A DNA stretch of 64,000 nucleotides, taken from assembly GCA_900112785.1 (NCBI GenBank), contig FONB01000011.1, positions 1 to 64,000 of the forward strand. Direction: 5' to 3'. The translations under genes were made by a program, and so were the position numbers. This DNA comes from Phytobacter palmae. GTDB lineage: Bacteria > Pseudomonadota > Gammaproteobacteria > Enterobacterales > Enterobacteriaceae. The notes under the pieces were generated by a model that was given only the letters and a program-made list of their open reading frames with translations, was not told the DNA's origin and did no database searches. Below, piece by piece: positions 8,591-18,724 of the stretch; positions within the stretch are counted from its first letter, which is position 1, and each line of letters begins with the position of its first letter.

Positions 8591-9586
8591 ATGAAACAAA
8601 CCGTTTATACCGCCAGCCCGGAAAGTCAGCAAATTCATGTCTGGCGTTTGAATCCCGAAGGCACCCTGACGCTTGTGCAGGTGGTGGATGTTCCCGGCCA
8701 GGTTCAGCCGATGGTCATAAGCCCTGATAAACGTTACCTCTACGTGGGTGTCCGCCCGGAATTTCGCGTTATTGCTTACCGTATTGCGCCGGACGACGGT
8801 GCGCTGACTTACACCGCGGAAGCGTCGCTGCCGGGTAGCCCGACACATATCTCTACCGATCACAGTGGCCGTTTCCTGTTCAGCGGTTCCTATAATGCTG
8901 GTTGTGTCAGCGTTACCCGTCTCGACGACGGCGTGCCGACCGAAACCCTTGACGTGGTCGAAGGGCTGGAAGGTTGTCATTCCGCCAATATTTCGCCTGA
9001 CAACCGCACCCTCTGGGTTCCGGCGCTGAAACAAGATCGTATTTGCCTGTTTACGCTGTCCGAAGACGGCAACCTGCAACCGCAAGACCCGGCGGAAGTG
9101 ACCACCGTTGAAGGTGCAGGCCCGCGCCATATCGCCTTCCATCCGAACAAACGCTTTGCCTACTGTGTGAATGAACTGAACAGCTCTGTCGATGTATGGC
9201 AGTTGAGCGATGCGCACGGCAAGATTGAATGCGTGCAGACGCTGGATATGATGCCGGCTGACTTTTCTGATACCCGCTGGGCGGCGGATATCCATATTAC
9301 GCCGGATGGCCATCACCTGTATGCCTGCGACCGTACCGCCAGCCTGATCACCGTGTTCAGTGTGTCAGAAGATGGCAGTGTGCTGGCTATTGAGGGCTTC
9401 CAGCCGACAGAAACACAGCCGCGTGGCTTTAATGTCGATCACAGCGGTAAATTTCTGATTGCGGCAGGGCAGAAATCCCACCATATCGCGCTGTACGAAA
9501 TTACTGGCGAACAGGGGCTGCTGACCGAGAAATCCCGTTATGCGGTAGGCCAGGGGCCGATGTGGGTCGTGGTTAACGCCTTCTGA
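8591..9586 (+). CDS. pgl: 6-Phosphogluconolactonase
   Basis: Pgl hydrolyses 6-phosphogluconolactone in the oxidative pentose phosphate pathway. The 331-residue product matches E. coli Pgl (YbhE) and is of the seven-bladed beta-propeller lactonase type. Repeated blade segments such as [22 protein letters not shown] and [11 protein letters not shown] are visible. AAAGGAG lies seven bases before the ATG. It is a single gene, followed by a bidirectional terminator shared with the convergent ybhC. Confidence 0.96.
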   Translation: MKQTVYTASPESQQIHVWRLNPEGTLTLVQVVDVPGQVQPMVISPDKRYLYVGVRPEFRVIAYRIAPDDGALTYTAEASLPGSPTHISTDHSGRFLFSGSYNAGCVSVTRLDDGVPTETLDVVEGLEGCHSANISPDNRTLWVPALKQDRICLFTLSEDGNLQPQDPAEVTTVEGAGPRHIAFHPNKRFAYCVNELNSSVDVWQLSDAHGKIECVQTLDMMPADFSDTRWAADIHITPDGHHLYACDRTASLITVFSVSEDGSVLAIEGFQPTETQPRGFNVDHSGKFLIAAGQKSHHIALYEITGEQGLLTEKSRYAVGQGPMWVVVNAF

Positions 9587-9602
9587 TTTTCAGAGATAAA
9601 AA

Positions 9603-9626
9603 AACCTCGCCGTGGCGAGGTTTTTT
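9603..9626. terminator. Bidirectional terminator between pgl and ybhC
   Basis: The stem AACCTCGCC / GGCGAGGTT has a two-base loop in the drawn form. It is flanked by an A-run on one side and TTTTTT on the other, so it can end transcription from both converging genes. Confidence 0.88.
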
Positions 9627-9639
9627 CGTTTCAGATGGC

Positions 9640-10923
9640 TTATTTTTTCGGTTCAGCAACAACCTGGCTGCCTACGCCACGGTTGTTGAATTCCCACATG
9701 CGGTTGAAGCGCGGATCGTTCAACTGACGCTGGATATTGCCTTTATCATCCACCGCACCCGTATTACCGGCAAACGCGCGACCTGAAGCTGCAGCGGCAG
9801 CCCACGGCTTCGCCACGTTGAAACCTTCGTTGATCACGCTATCGCGGATCACAACCTGGCCGTTGGTATTGGCATCCAGATCCAGAGAGCGGCCCAGCTG
9901 CGCCACGCCGTTACCGGTCGCAGTAAAGCGGCTGTTGGTCGCCAGGAAACCAAAATTAACGCTGGACAGGGTTGCCGGCGCGAACACGTAGCCTTCTTGC
10001 TGAGTACGGGAGTTCACAACACGGAAATCGGTGTTATCAAACACAACCGCACCGCGGCCTGCAACGATATCCACATCCCCTTCTACATAGCTGTTGGTGA
10101 CCAGCGTACGGGTCTGGCGATCGTTACGCAGGGTGTTATCAACACCGCTGTTGGTCACGAAGAACGTGTTCTGGCGGCCCAGGATATTGACGTTATTCAG
10201 CTGGACTTTGTCGCCATCGCTGCGGAACGCAACCGCCTGGTGGTTACCGGCGTCAACACTATCGCCAAGGCTATTCTGGATGGTCAGATTCTGCAGTTGC
10301 AGACCATTGTTCTGTGACCAGAAAACAGCGGAACACATCACGCCAACGGTGGCGTTGCGGTTGCTCTGGCATTTATCAAACATGTACCACGCAGGTTTAC
10401 CCGGCATGTATTTGCCTGACGGATTGACCAGTTTACGCCAGGTGGTAGTGTCCATCTCAGAGTCGATAGCCAGACCGATTTTCACGTCCAGCGGTTTTTC
10501 GCCGGTACCGTAAATAGTCACGCTGCCCGACGCAGCAGGAACATAGACCGTGCCTTCATAATCACCCGGCATCACGGCAATAAACTGACGATCGCTGGAG
10601 TGTTTGTTAATGGCCGCGTCAACCGCTGCCTGAATTGTGTTGTGTGTTACGCCAGGCGTACCCGCCGGGCCAACCACGAAGTTTGCCTGCGCCGGAAGAC
10701 GGATAGCATAAGGCTTCCACGCGGCTGCGTTCGGCGTCAGGGAGGAGAAGTAGTTATCCGCAACGAAGTTTTTCGCTTCGCCCGCCGTCAGAACAGGACG
10801 TGATGCCGTACCTGGCGCAGTTTGTTGAGAAGGCAGTTGATCCGGCGGCGTTGAGCTACAGGCGGTCAGTGTCACGCCAAAAGCCAGTGCCAGCGTCAGA
10901 CGAGAAACCGAGAATGTGTTCAA
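9640..10923 (-). CDS. ybhC: Outer-membrane lipoprotein YbhC, pectinesterase family
   Basis: YbhC belongs to the pectin methylesterase family (CE8), but the E. coli protein is an outer-membrane lipoprotein reported to have acyl-CoA thioesterase activity, not pectinesterase activity. The 427 residues begin with a lipoprotein signal whose lipobox LTAC places the lipidated Cys at 22. The rest is a right-handed beta-helix rich in asparagine turns, with family motifs such as VEGDVDIVAGRGA and a GRSLDLD segment. The length equals E. coli YbhC. It is a monocistronic gene on the minus strand. Confidence 0.93.
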   Translation of the reverse strand: MNTFSVSRLTLALAFGVTLTACSSTPPDQLPSQQTAPGTASRPVLTAGEAKNFVADNYFSSLTPNAAAWKPYAIRLPAQANFVVGPAGTPGVTHNTIQAAVDAAINKHSSDRQFIAVMPGDYEGTVYVPAASGSVTIYGTGEKPLDVKIGLAIDSEMDTTTWRKLVNPSGKYMPGKPAWYMFDKCQSNRNATVGVMCSAVFWSQNNGLQLQNLTIQNSLGDSVDAGNHQAVAFRSDGDKVQLNNVNILGRQNTFFVTNSGVDNTLRNDRQTRTLVTNSYVEGDVDIVAGRGAVVFDNTDFRVVNSRTQQEGYVFAPATLSSVNFGFLATNSRFTATGNGVAQLGRSLDLDANTNGQVVIRDSVINEGFNVAKPWAAAAASGRAFAGNTGAVDDKGNIQRQLNDPRFNRMWEFNNRGVGSQVVAEPKK

Positions 10924-11036
10924 GGGGTGCTCCAGCTGTGCAAGTTTAAATGATTTCGTCAGAAGCCTGCTTTTTTATACTAAGTTGAGCGAAACGGGAA
11001 GCCGATTGTGCAAATCGGCCTCAAATGAATGGTTTT

Positions 11037-11513
11037 TTAGTTAAAAAGGGCAGTGATGGAGGCGCTGGCGATAGAGTGAAAATGTACATTAAAGCCGACC
11101 ACCGCACCGCTGGCGTCGGCATCCACATCAATTGCCGGCACATCCAGCGCATAAACGGTGAAAATATAGCGGTGGGTTTCCCCTTTCGGCGGCGCCGCGC
11201 CGCCATAACCGGCTTTGCCAAAGTCAGTTCGTGTCTGAATAGCCCCATCCGGCAGTGCGCTTATTCCGGAACCGGCGCCTTGCTGCAAGACGCGGGTATC
11301 GGCAGGTAAGTTCGCAACGACCCAGTGCCACCAGCCTGAACCCGTTGGAGCATCCGGGTCGTAGCAGGTAACGACAAAGCTTTTGGTTGCGGCCGGAACA
11401 TCATCCCAGGCCAGATGCGGCGAAATATTGTCGCCGTCGTAGCCCATGCCGTTAAAAACGTGGCGGTGGGGCAATTTGCCCCCGTCCTGTAAATCATGAC
11501 TGATAAGCTTCAT
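11037..11513 (-). CDS. ybhB: PEBP/RKIP-family protein YbhB
   Basis: YbhB belongs to the phosphatidylethanolamine-binding protein family (relatives of RKIP and YbcL). Its ligand and role are unknown. The 158 residues equal the E. coli length. The characteristic ligand-pocket motifs are present: DPDAPTGSGWWHW in the centre and the GDNISPHLAW segment near residue 26. There is no signal peptide, so it is cytoplasmic. It lies 11 bases downstream of the DJ-1-like gene on the same strand and is probably co-transcribed with it. Confidence 0.93.
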   Translation of the reverse strand: MKLISHDLQDGGKLPHRHVFNGMGYDGDNISPHLAWDDVPAATKSFVVTCYDPDAPTGSGWWHWVVANLPADTRVLQQGAGSGISALPDGAIQTRTDFGKAGYGGAAPPKGETHRYIFTVYALDVPAIDVDADASGAVVGFNVHFHSIASASITALFN

Positions 11514-11524
11514 TCCACCCCCTG

Positions 11525-12205
11525 TCAGCGATGCAACAATTTGACCAATTCCTGTGCGGCGGCAGCCGACGACGCCGGGTTTTGCCCGGTCACGAGGTGA
11601 CCGTCGGTTATGGCATATACCCCCCAGTCATCGCCGCGCTCATACAAGCCTCCGGCCTGTTTTAATGCATCTTCAACCAGGAATGGCACCACCTGCGTCA
11701 GGCCGACGGCTTCTTCTTCGCTATTACTAAAACCTGTCACGCGTTTGCCCTGTACCAGTGGGCTGCCATCTGGCTTATGGGCATGGCGCAGCACACCCGG
11801 CGCATGGCATACGGCTCCTACCGGCTTGCCTTCGGCCCAGTATTTTTCGATAAGTGCGATAGAAACAGGATGTTCTGCCAGATCCCACAGCGGGCCGTGA
11901 CCACCGGGGTAAAACAGCGCGTCATAATCTCCGGCGGCGATATCACTCAGTTTTTGTGTGTTCGCCAGGGCGAGCTGTGCGGCTTCGTCTTTACGAAAGC
12001 GCCCGGTGTCCTGGGTTTGGGCATCGGGCGCTTCGCTTTTCGGATCCAGCGGCGGCTGTCCGCCAGCGGGTGTTGCGAGCACAACATCCAGTCCTGCATC
12101 GCGAAAAACATAATAGGGTGCGGCAAATTCTTCCAGCCAAAAACCGGTCTTTTGCCCGGTGTCGCCGAGGGTATCATGCGAGGTCAGTACCATTAAAATC
12201 GCCAT
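11525..12205 (-). CDS. DJ-1/PfpI-family protein (Hsp31-like)
   Basis: The 226-residue product belongs to the class I glutamine-amidotransferase-like DJ-1/PfpI superfamily. The nucleophile-elbow sequence AVCHAPG places the reactive Cys at 133 next to His134. GGHG at 101-104 and the early GFWLEE segment (Glu25/26) fit the Hsp31/YDR533C branch, whose members act as glyoxalase III or in carbonyl-stress defence. The specific activity here is inferred. It lies directly upstream of ybhB, where K-12 has no such gene, with an 11-base gap that suggests one transcript. Confidence 0.85.
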   Translation of the reverse strand: MAILMVLTSHDTLGDTGQKTGFWLEEFAAPYYVFRDAGLDVVLATPAGGQPPLDPKSEAPDAQTQDTGRFRKDEAAQLALANTQKLSDIAAGDYDALFYPGGHGPLWDLAEHPVSIALIEKYWAEGKPVGAVCHAPGVLRHAHKPDGSPLVQGKRVTGFSNSEEEAVGLTQVVPFLVEDALKQAGGLYERGDDWGVYAITDGHLVTGQNPASSAAAAQELVKLLHR

Positions 12206-12274
12206 TCTTCCTCCTGATTCCGGGATGAGTTAACCCCCAAAAGTGTAGCATCCCGTGATCAGGTGGGCGTTAAA

Positions 12275-13564
12275 TCAGACAATGAACATCTCGTCCATGG
12301 CGATGGCGGCATTCACTGCCTGGGTTAAGCGCGTCAGTTGTTGAGCGCTAATTGTGTAAGGCGGCATCAGGTAAATGAGGCGGCCAAACGGGCGGATCCA
12401 CACCCCCTGGCCGACAAAGAAACGTTGCAGCGCCGCCATATTCACGGGGTGTTTGGTCTCCACCACGCCGATTGCTCCCAGTATGCGAACATCGGCCACG
12501 TTGGCACTCTTGCTTGCGACAGAAAGTTCTTCGCGAAGCTGGCGTTCAATTGTGGCCACCTGAGATTGCCATTCGCCGCTTTCCAGCAGACCCAGGCTGG
12601 CCGTTGCGACCGCGCAGGCTAACGGATTACCCATAAACGTCGGGCCATGCATAAAGCAGCCCGCTTCGCCGTTGCTGATGGTCCCGGCTATATGGCGTGT
12701 TGTAAGCGTGGCGGAAAGCGTCATCGTGCCGCCGGTTAATGCCTTGCCAAGACAGAGAATGTCCGGGGCGATCCCTGCGTGCTCGCAGGCGAACAGCTTG
12801 CCGGTGCGACCAAAGCCGGTAGCGATCTCATCGGCAATCAGCAATATTCCTTCCCGGTCACACATTTTACGGATGCGCCAAAGCCACTGCGGATGGTACA
12901 TGCGCATACCCCCTGCGCCCTGGACGATGGGTTCAAGGATAACTGCGGCAATCTCATGGCGATGCGCGGCCATCAGCCGGGCAAATCCCACCATATCACG
13001 CTCGTCCCATTCTCCCTCGAAACGGCTTTGTGGCGCCGGGGCGAAGAGGTTTTGCGGCAGGTAGCCCTGCCACAGGCTATGCATAGAATTATCCGGATCG
13101 CATACGGACATCGCGCCAAATGTGTCGCCGTGATAGCCGTTACGGAAGGTGAGAAACCGCTGCCTGGGTTCGCCTTTCGCCTGCCAGTATTGCAGGGCCA
13201 TTTTCATCGCCACTTCTACCGCCACCGAGCCTGAGTCAGCGAGGAAAACGCACTCCAGATTCTCCGGTGTCATCGCCACCAGTTTACGGCACAGAGTTAT
13301 GGCCGGTTCGTGGGTGATGCCGCCAAACATCACATGTGACATGAGGTCAATTTGCGCTTTCATCGCCGTGTTGAGCGTCGGGTGATTGTAGCCGTGAATG
13401 GCGGCCCACCAGGAGGACATCCCGTCTATCAGCCGCTCGCCACTGGCCAGCGTCAGTTCGCAGCCTTGTGCGGATTGCACCGGATAAACCGGCAGCGGGG
13501 AGGTCATGGAAGTGTACGGGTGCCAGATATGGCGCTGGTCAAAAGCAAGATCGTCCGTTGTCAT
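12275..13564 (-). CDS. bioA: DAPA aminotransferase (biotin synthesis)
   Basis: BioA transfers an amino group from S-adenosylmethionine to 7-keto-8-aminopelargonate, giving 7,8-diaminopelargonate. It is a class III PLP aminotransferase: the substrate segment [14 protein letters not shown] is near residue 50, the PLP aspartate is in [14 protein letters not shown], and the PLP lysine is in CLGKALTGG. The start at 13564 gives 429 residues as in E. coli; the frame opens 15 codons earlier but that part overlaps the operator. It is divergent from bioBFCD across the BirA operator. Confidence 0.96.
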   Translation of the reverse strand: MTTDDLAFDQRHIWHPYTSMTSPLPVYPVQSAQGCELTLASGERLIDGMSSWWAAIHGYNHPTLNTAMKAQIDLMSHVMFGGITHEPAITLCRKLVAMTPENLECVFLADSGSVAVEVAMKMALQYWQAKGEPRQRFLTFRNGYHGDTFGAMSVCDPDNSMHSLWQGYLPQNLFAPAPQSRFEGEWDERDMVGFARLMAAHRHEIAAVILEPIVQGAGGMRMYHPQWLWRIRKMCDREGILLIADEIATGFGRTGKLFACEHAGIAPDILCLGKALTGGTMTLSATLTTRHIAGTISNGEAGCFMHGPTFMGNPLACAVATASLGLLESGEWQSQVATIERQLREELSVASKSANVADVRILGAIGVVETKHPVNMAALQRFFVGQGVWIRPFGRLIYLMPPYTISAQQLTRLTQAVNAAIAMDEMFIV

Positions 13565-13570
13565 AATTGA

Positions 13571-13606
13571 CTTGTAAACCAAAATAAAAACATTTAGGTT
13601 TACAAG
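13571..13606. promoter_or_regulatory. BirA operator between bioA and bioB
   Basis: The inverted repeat CTTGTAAACC / GGTTTACAAG, with 16 bases between the arms, is the classic enterobacterial bio operator. BirA loaded with biotinyl-AMP binds here and shuts off both divergent promoters when biotin is plentiful. Confidence 0.93.
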
Positions 13607-13650
13607 CATAACCCGAATCGAGATTTAACAACACCCTTTGGAGAAGCCCA

Positions 13651-14691
13651 ATGGCTCACCAGACTCGCTGGACAATGTCGCAAGTCACCGCACTGTTTGA
13701 AAAACCTCTGCTGGAGCTGCTGTTTGAAGCGCAGCAGGTTCACCGCCAGCATTTTGATCCCCGCCAGGTGCAGGTCAGTACGCTGCTCTCTATCAAGACC
13801 GGGGCCTGCCCGGAAGACTGCAAATACTGCCCGCAAAGCGCCCGCTACAAAACCGGGCTGGATGCGGAAAGATTGATGGAGGTAGAGCAGGTACTGGAGT
13901 CTGCCCGTAAGGCGAAAAATGCCGGTTCAACGCGCTTTTGTATGGGCGCTGCCTGGAAGAACCCGAACGATCGCGATATGCCGTACCTGGAACAGATGGT
14001 TGAAGGGGTCAAGGCGATGGGTCTGGAAGCCTGTATGACGCTCGGTACACTCACTGACAGTCAGGCGCAGCGTCTGGCGCATGCCGGGCTGGATTACTAC
14101 AACCACAACCTGGACACGTCGCCGGAATTTTACGGCAATATCATCACCACGCGTACCTACCAGGAGCGCCTGGATACGCTTGATAAAGTGCGTGAGGCCG
14201 GAATCAAGGTCTGTTCTGGCGGGATTGTGGGGTTGGGCGAAACGGTGACCGATCGCGCCGGGTTACTGCTGCAACTGGCCAACTTACCCACACCGCCGGA
14301 AAGCGTGCCCATCAACATGCTGGTGAAAGTGAAAGGCACGCCGCTTGCGGATAATGAAGACGTCGATGCGTTTGATTTTATTCGCACTATTGCCGTTGCG
14401 CGTATCATGATGCCCACCTCGCATGTGCGTCTGTCTGCGGGGCGCGAGCAGATGAACGAACAGACTCAGGCCATGTGCTTTATGGCCGGGGCAAACTCTA
14501 TTTTCTACGGCTGCAAACTGCTGACCACGCCGAACCCGGAAGAGGACAAAGATCTGCAACTGTTCCGTAAGCTGGGGCTAAATCCACAGCAGACCGGGGT
14601 GCTCAACGGCGACAAAGCGCAGCAGGAGCAACTGGAACAGCAGCTCCTGCATGCGGATACCGAACAGTATTACAACGCGGCTGCGCTATGA
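13651..14691 (+). CDS. bioB: Biotin synthase
   Basis: BioB is the radical-SAM enzyme that inserts sulphur into dethiobiotin. The 346 residues have the same length as the E. coli enzyme. The 4Fe-4S cluster motif is Cys53-x3-Cys57-x2-Cys60 in CPEDCKYC. The 2Fe-2S ligands are recognisable in [15 protein letters not shown] and KVCSGG, with the arginine of RLSAGRE. It opens the bioBFCD operon; its stop overlaps the bioF start by four bases. Confidence 0.98.
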   Translation: MAHQTRWTMSQVTALFEKPLLELLFEAQQVHRQHFDPRQVQVSTLLSIKTGACPEDCKYCPQSARYKTGLDAERLMEVEQVLESARKAKNAGSTRFCMGAAWKNPNDRDMPYLEQMVEGVKAMGLEACMTLGTLTDSQAQRLAHAGLDYYNHNLDTSPEFYGNIITTRTYQERLDTLDKVREAGIKVCSGGIVGLGETVTDRAGLLLQLANLPTPPESVPINMLVKVKGTPLADNEDVDAFDFIRTIAVARIMMPTSHVRLSAGREQMNEQTQAMCFMAGANSIFYGCKLLTTPNPEEDKDLQLFRKLGLNPQQTGVLNGDKAQQEQLEQQLLHADTEQYYNAAAL

Positions 14692-15842
14692 GCTGGCAAC
14701 AGCGTATTGATGAGGGGTTAGCCGCCCGCAGGCAGGCCGATGCGTTGCGTACACGCCAGTGCGTGGAACATGGCGCCGGACGCTGGTTGATTCGCGACGG
14801 GCAGCGTTATCGCAACTTCTCCAGTAACGATTACCTGGGCTTAAGCCAGCATCCTGCGATTGTTCGCGCCTGGCAGCAAGGGGCGGAAAAATACGGTGCA
14901 GGTAGCGGCGGCTCTGGCCACGTGAGCGGTTACACCCTGGCACACCAGCAGCTTGAGGAGGCGCTTGCCGACTGGCTGGGGTATCCTCGCGCGCTGCTGT
15001 TTATCTCAGGATTTGCCGCCAATCAGGCGGTGATTGCTGCGCTCAGTAAGAAAGAGGACCGTATTGTTGCCGACAGGCTAAGCCATGCCTCGTTGCTCGA
15101 TGCGGCAAATTCAAGCCCGGCGGAGTTGCGCCGCTTTGTCCATAACGACACCACGCATCTCGCGGCTTTGCTGGCAAAACCGATCGGTGGCGAACAACTG
15201 GTCGTCACCGAAGGGGTGTTCAGTATGGATGGCGACAGTGCGCCGCTGGCTGACATCGCCTGCGCGACCCGGCAGGCAAATGGCTGGCTGATGGTCGACG
15301 ATGCGCATGGCATCGGTGTTTGCGGTGCCGAGGGTCGCGGTAGCTGTCATGTTCAGCAGATCACGCCGGATATCCTGATTGTCACATTCGGCAAAGGGAT
15401 CGGTGTGAGTGGCGCGGCGGTACTGTGCAGCGCCTCGCTGGCCGATTATCTGACACAGTTCGCCCGCCATCTGATTTACAGCACCAATATGCCGCCCGCC
15501 CAGGCCACGGCCATAAGCGCTTCACTTGCTGTTATTCGCTCCGAAGAGGGGGCACAACGGCGCCTCAAACTGAATGCGCTGATAGCGCAATTCCGCGCGG
15601 GTGCGCAGGCGCAAAACCTACAGGTGACAACATCTGACAGCGCCATTCAGCCGCTGATCGTGGGCGAAAACAGCCGCACCTTACACCTTGCCGCGCAGTT
15701 GCGGGCGCACGGCTGTTGGGTGACCGCGATTCGCCCGCCAACCGTCCCACCAGGCACTGCCCGGTTGCGCATAACGCTCACTGCCGCCCACGAGCCGGAA
15801 GATATTGAGCAGTTACTGGAGATATTGCATGCCGCGTGTTGA
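14688..15842 (+). CDS. bioF: 8-Amino-7-oxononanoate synthase
   Basis: BioF condenses pimeloyl-ACP with alanine to give 8-amino-7-oxononanoate (KAPA). It is a PLP alpha-oxoamine synthase of 384 residues. The PLP-binding Lys236 lies in TFGKGIG, the aspartate in VDDAHGIG, and the glycine-rich [12 protein letters not shown] loop near residue 71. It overlaps bioB by four bases and bioC by 14 bases, so the operon is tightly coupled at translation. Confidence 0.97.
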   Translation: MSWQQRIDEGLAARRQADALRTRQCVEHGAGRWLIRDGQRYRNFSSNDYLGLSQHPAIVRAWQQGAEKYGAGSGGSGHVSGYTLAHQQLEEALADWLGYPRALLFISGFAANQAVIAALSKKEDRIVADRLSHASLLDAANSSPAELRRFVHNDTTHLAALLAKPIGGEQLVVTEGVFSMDGDSAPLADIACATRQANGWLMVDDAHGIGVCGAEGRGSCHVQQITPDILIVTFGKGIGVSGAAVLCSASLADYLTQFARHLIYSTNMPPAQATAISASLAVIRSEEGAQRRLKLNALIAQFRAGAQAQNLQVTTSDSAIQPLIVGENSRTLHLAAQLRAHGCWVTAIRPPTVPPGTARLRITLTAAHEPEDIEQLLEILHAAC

Positions 15843-16581
15843 TAAACAAGCCATCGCCGATACCTTTGGCCGCGCTGCCCGTAGTTACGACCAACACAAC
15901 GGATTACAGCAACAAAGCGCAGAAATACTGCTTTCCCGTCTCCATTCAGTCCCTGTAGATCAGGTGCTGGATGCCGGATGTGGGCCAGGGTTGCTCAGTC
16001 GCTACTGGCGGATGCAGGGGGCAAGGGTGACGGCGCTGGATATCTCTTCGCCCATGCTGGAGGAGGCCCGACGCAGGCAGGCGGCAGAACGGTATGTGCT
16101 GGCGGATATCGAAGACATGCCTTTTAGCGACGCAGAATTTTGTCTTGCCTGGAGTAACCTGGCGGTGCAGTGGTGCGATGACGTACGTCAGGCGCTGGCA
16201 GAGTTATACCGCGTGGTGCGCCCTGGCGGACACATTGCCTTTACCACCCTGGTGAGCGGCTCGTTGCCTGAACTCAATCAGGCGTGGCGCGCAATTGATG
16301 ACAAGCCGCATGCCAATCGCTTTCTGTCCGCTACGCAAATCCACGACGCTTTATCCGGCTGGCAGTATCAGGCGGGCATTGAGCCCGTCACGCTCTGTTT
16401 TGCCGGCGCGCTCGAGGCCATGCGATCGCTAAAAGGGACTGGAGCAACCCATCTGCATGCCGGGCGCAGGCAGGGGCTCACGCGGGGAGGACTGCAATGC
16501 TTACAGCTGGCCTGGCCGCAACAGAAGGGGACATTCCCACTGACCTATCAACTTTTCTGGGGAGTCATAACACGTGACTGA
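15829..16581 (+). CDS. bioC: Malonyl-ACP O-methyltransferase
   Basis: BioC methylates the free carboxyl of malonyl-ACP so that the fatty acid machinery can build pimeloyl-ACP. The start at 15829 (MPRVDKQAI) gives 250 residues, close to E. coli BioC; the frame extends upstream inside bioF, but that portion has no homology. The SAM-binding motif VLDAGCGPG is near residue 45, followed by the acidic VTALDIS strand. It overlaps the end of bioF and the start of bioD. Identity with E. coli appears lower than for the other bio genes, which is usual for BioC. Confidence 0.94.
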   Translation: MPRVDKQAIADTFGRAARSYDQHNGLQQQSAEILLSRLHSVPVDQVLDAGCGPGLLSRYWRMQGARVTALDISSPMLEEARRRQAAERYVLADIEDMPFSDAEFCLAWSNLAVQWCDDVRQALAELYRVVRPGGHIAFTTLVSGSLPELNQAWRAIDDKPHANRFLSATQIHDALSGWQYQAGIEPVTLCFAGALEAMRSLKGTGATHLHAGRRQGLTRGGLQCLQLAWPQQKGTFPLTYQLFWGVITRD

Positions 16582-17296
16582 ACGTTATTTTGTTACCGGC
16601 ACGGATACCGAGGTCGGTAAAACAGTGGCGAGCTGCGCGCTCTTGCAGGCGGCAAACCTTCGGGGATGGCGAAGTGCCGGTTACAAACCGGTGGCCTCGG
16701 GCAGCGAAATGACCGCACAGGGGTTACGCAACAGTGACGCTTTGGCCTTACAACACAACAGCAGCGTCATGCTCGATTATTCTCAGGTCAATCCCTGGAC
16801 CTTTGCGGAGCCGACATCACCGCACATTGTCAGTGCGGAGTCCGACACGCCCATTACGCTCGAAGGGATCTCTGCCGGACTGCGGGCGCTGGAAACTCAG
16901 GCCGACTGGATACTGACAGAAGGTGCGGGAGGGTGGTTTACGCCGCTTTCAGAGACATTCACTTTCGCCGACTGGGTCGTCGCAGAGCAATTACCAGTGA
17001 TTCTGGTGGTGGGCGTTAAGCTTGGGTGTATTAATCATGCGATGTTGACCGCACAGGCGATAGCGCAGGCGGGGTTGCGCTTTGCAGGCTGGATTGCCAA
17101 TGATGTTCAGCCGCCAGGCAAACGGCATACCGAGTATCTTGCGACGCTACGGCGCGTGTTAAAGGCACCCCTGATCGGGGAAATTCCCTGGCTTGCCCAC
17201 GCGCCGTTCGCTACACAAAACGGTCATTATCTCGATCTCAACGTGCTGAATCAGGCAACATCCAGTGTGACAGAAGCTGGTCATCCAGTTGTCTGA
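16574..17296 (+). CDS. bioD: Dethiobiotin synthetase
   Basis: BioD closes the ureido ring of dethiobiotin with CO2 and ATP. The P-loop GTDTEVGKT spans residues 9-17, and the [10 protein letters not shown] motif is the switch-like substrate segment. The start is GTG at 16574, as in E. coli, overlapping bioC by eight bases. The product has 240 residues, about 15 more than E. coli BioD1. The extra C-terminal tail is the part that overlaps, for 59 bases, the end of the convergent ABC ATPase gene. Confidence 0.96.
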   Translation: MTERYFVTGTDTEVGKTVASCALLQAANLRGWRSAGYKPVASGSEMTAQGLRNSDALALQHNSSVMLDYSQVNPWTFAEPTSPHIVSAESDTPITLEGISAGLRALETQADWILTEGAGGWFTPLSETFTFADWVVAEQLPVILVVGVKLGCINHAMLTAQAIAQAGLRFAGWIANDVQPPGKRHTEYLATLRRVLKAPLIGEIPWLAHAPFATQNGHYLDLNVLNQATSSVTEAGHPVV

Positions 17297-17960
17297 CATC
17301 CCCTTCGGCAACGTTGCGACCACGATGCAACAGGCAGAAACGGTCGGCAACCCGGCGGATAAACGACAGATGTTGTTCGGCCAGCAGGATAGTCATACCG
17401 AAATCTTGGTTGAGCCGGACAAGTAAATTGCCGAGTTTATGGATAAATGCCTGTCCAAGCCCGCGCGTGGGTTCGTCCAGAATCAGCAGCCGCGGGCGAT
17501 TGACGAGGGCGCGAGCCATCGCCAGTTGATGCTGATTATCCTCAGACAGCCCTGCGCCTTTCACCTGACGTAGCCCATACAAGTCGGGGAACAGGTCATA
17601 GACCTCCCGATTGACGGTACTGCGGGGCTCTCCACAGGCGAGCATAGCAATATGCAGATTTTCCTCGACGGTCATTTGCGAAAATATTCGCCTGTCCTGA
17701 GGAACATAGCCTATACCCATTGCGCTGCGATGCTCCGCCTGCAAGTTGAGTAGATCCCTGGGGGGCCCTCCTGCCTCTTGCCAGACCATGCTACCGCTCT
17801 CAACGGGCAGATAACCGGTAATGCAATTTATAAGCGTCGTTTTGCCCATCCCTGGAAGGCCGATAACAGAGGTGCATACGCCGGGGGCGAGGTCGAGGTC
17901 GACATTCCATAGCGTATGTTGATTGCCGTAATACTGATTAACTGCACGTAAGCTCAACAC
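17238..17960 (-). CDS. Orphan ABC ATPase of the UrtE/LivF type
   Basis: This 240-residue protein is a single ABC nucleotide-binding domain, most like the UrtE/LivF subunits of urea and branched-chain amino acid importers (opening LSLRAVNQYYGNQHTL, later YVPQDRRIF). Walker A is GLPGMGKTT (34-42) and Walker B is LLILDEP (158-164). The signature, normally LSGGQ, is LSEDN at 138-142, so ATPase function may be altered. No permease or binding-protein gene is nearby, so partner and substrate are unknown. It converges on bioD and overlaps its last 59 bases. It is not present at this place in K-12. Confidence 0.82.
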   Translation of the reverse strand: MLSLRAVNQYYGNQHTLWNVDLDLAPGVCTSVIGLPGMGKTTLINCITGYLPVESGSMVWQEAGGPPRDLLNLQAEHRSAMGIGYVPQDRRIFSQMTVEENLHIAMLACGEPRSTVNREVYDLFPDLYGLRQVKGAGLSEDNQHQLAMARALVNRPRLLILDEPTRGLGQAFIHKLGNLLVRLNQDFGMTILLAEQHLSFIRRVADRFCLLHRGRNVAEGDVRQLDDQLLSHWMLPDSAR

Positions 17961-18303
17961 GGTTCGCTCCTTATCTCTGATCGGGTGACAGAGAAGTTGT
18001 TATTCAGTTCAGTGCAAAAGGCTTGCCAAAACATGAAAACAAGCTTTTTTTCGGAACCCGCCGATCAATGAGAGAGTTAAAGCGCGTTTTGCGCCTGGCA
18101 GACGAAAATATATGCTCTTTGACAGTGCCAGGGCTGGCAGGGAATGGTGCATTTGATCGATGAAATGTGAGCACGATCGCACGATAATTCGCCGTTTCGT
18201 TAGCAGATATTCTGCAAAAAAAAGCGAGAAAAAATTTTTACTGCCCTCAAAGAGACCCGGAAGCCGTTTCAGGCGACTGGCGAGGCATATGGGCTGGAAG
18301 CAG

Positions 18304-18326
18304 TTATCCACTATTCCTGTGGATAA
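18304..18326. promoter_or_regulatory. Inverted pair of DnaA boxes
   Basis: TTATCCACT (18304-18312) and TGTGGATAA (18318-18326, a perfect R-type box on the minus strand) face each other with five bases between. In E. coli, DnaA binding near the distal uvrB promoter P3 has been described, and these boxes lie about 400 bases before uvrB. Confidence 0.6.
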
Positions 18327-18628
18327 CCTTGTGCATTAGAGTTAGAAAAAGTGCGAGAAGCGAGTAAACACGCGGCTTGCGCCTGAATTGCTGCGAAAGG
18401 CGTCTTTTGGAATATTTCTTTATTTTTTAATTAGTTAAATAAAAGCAATCCTTGTAAGAAATCTGTCACCCACTGCCATAAAACTTTCATTGCTAAGCTT
18501 GACAAGTGTTAAAAAAGGAAATGTTCTGGGGATAACCCTCTTTTGCTGGTGTTTTATACCGTCAGGAGTGATTTTCGAGGTGTGCTCCTCGTACTCTGGC
18601 TGTGAGTAGAAGATATTCCTGATTGCGC

Positions 18629-18648
18629 TACTGTTTTTACATCCAGTA
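18629..18648 (+). promoter_or_regulatory. LexA (SOS) box of uvrB
   Basis: The 20-base site has the form TACTG-N10-CAGTA, matching the LexA consensus at all outer positions. It lies about 75 bases before the uvrB start, the arrangement known for SOS-controlled uvrB in E. coli. Confidence 0.9.
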
Positions 18649-18724
18649 TTTTTTATTGGCAAATCTCGCTGTGGTGAGTAAAATTACTTTCCTGCCCGCT
18701 CATTCCTTCATCAGGTAGCCGTCC

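Larger units (their letters stand above)
17961..18724. other. Long intergenic region upstream of uvrB
   Basis: About 760 bases carry no credible gene. What can be seen is a pair of inverted DnaA-type boxes near 18304-18326, a LexA box at 18629-18648, and AT-rich DNA around 18410-18450. A TTGACA-like -35 begins at 18499. A 100-codon minus-strand reading frame at 18009-18311 lacks a ribosome site and recognisable features. E. coli uvrB is known to have several promoters in the corresponding DNA. Confidence 0.6.

Noticed and set aside
18009-18311. A 100-codon minus-strand reading frame upstream of uvrB
   Set aside because: No ribosome site, no recognisable domain, odd composition, and it lies in DNA expected to hold uvrB control sites.
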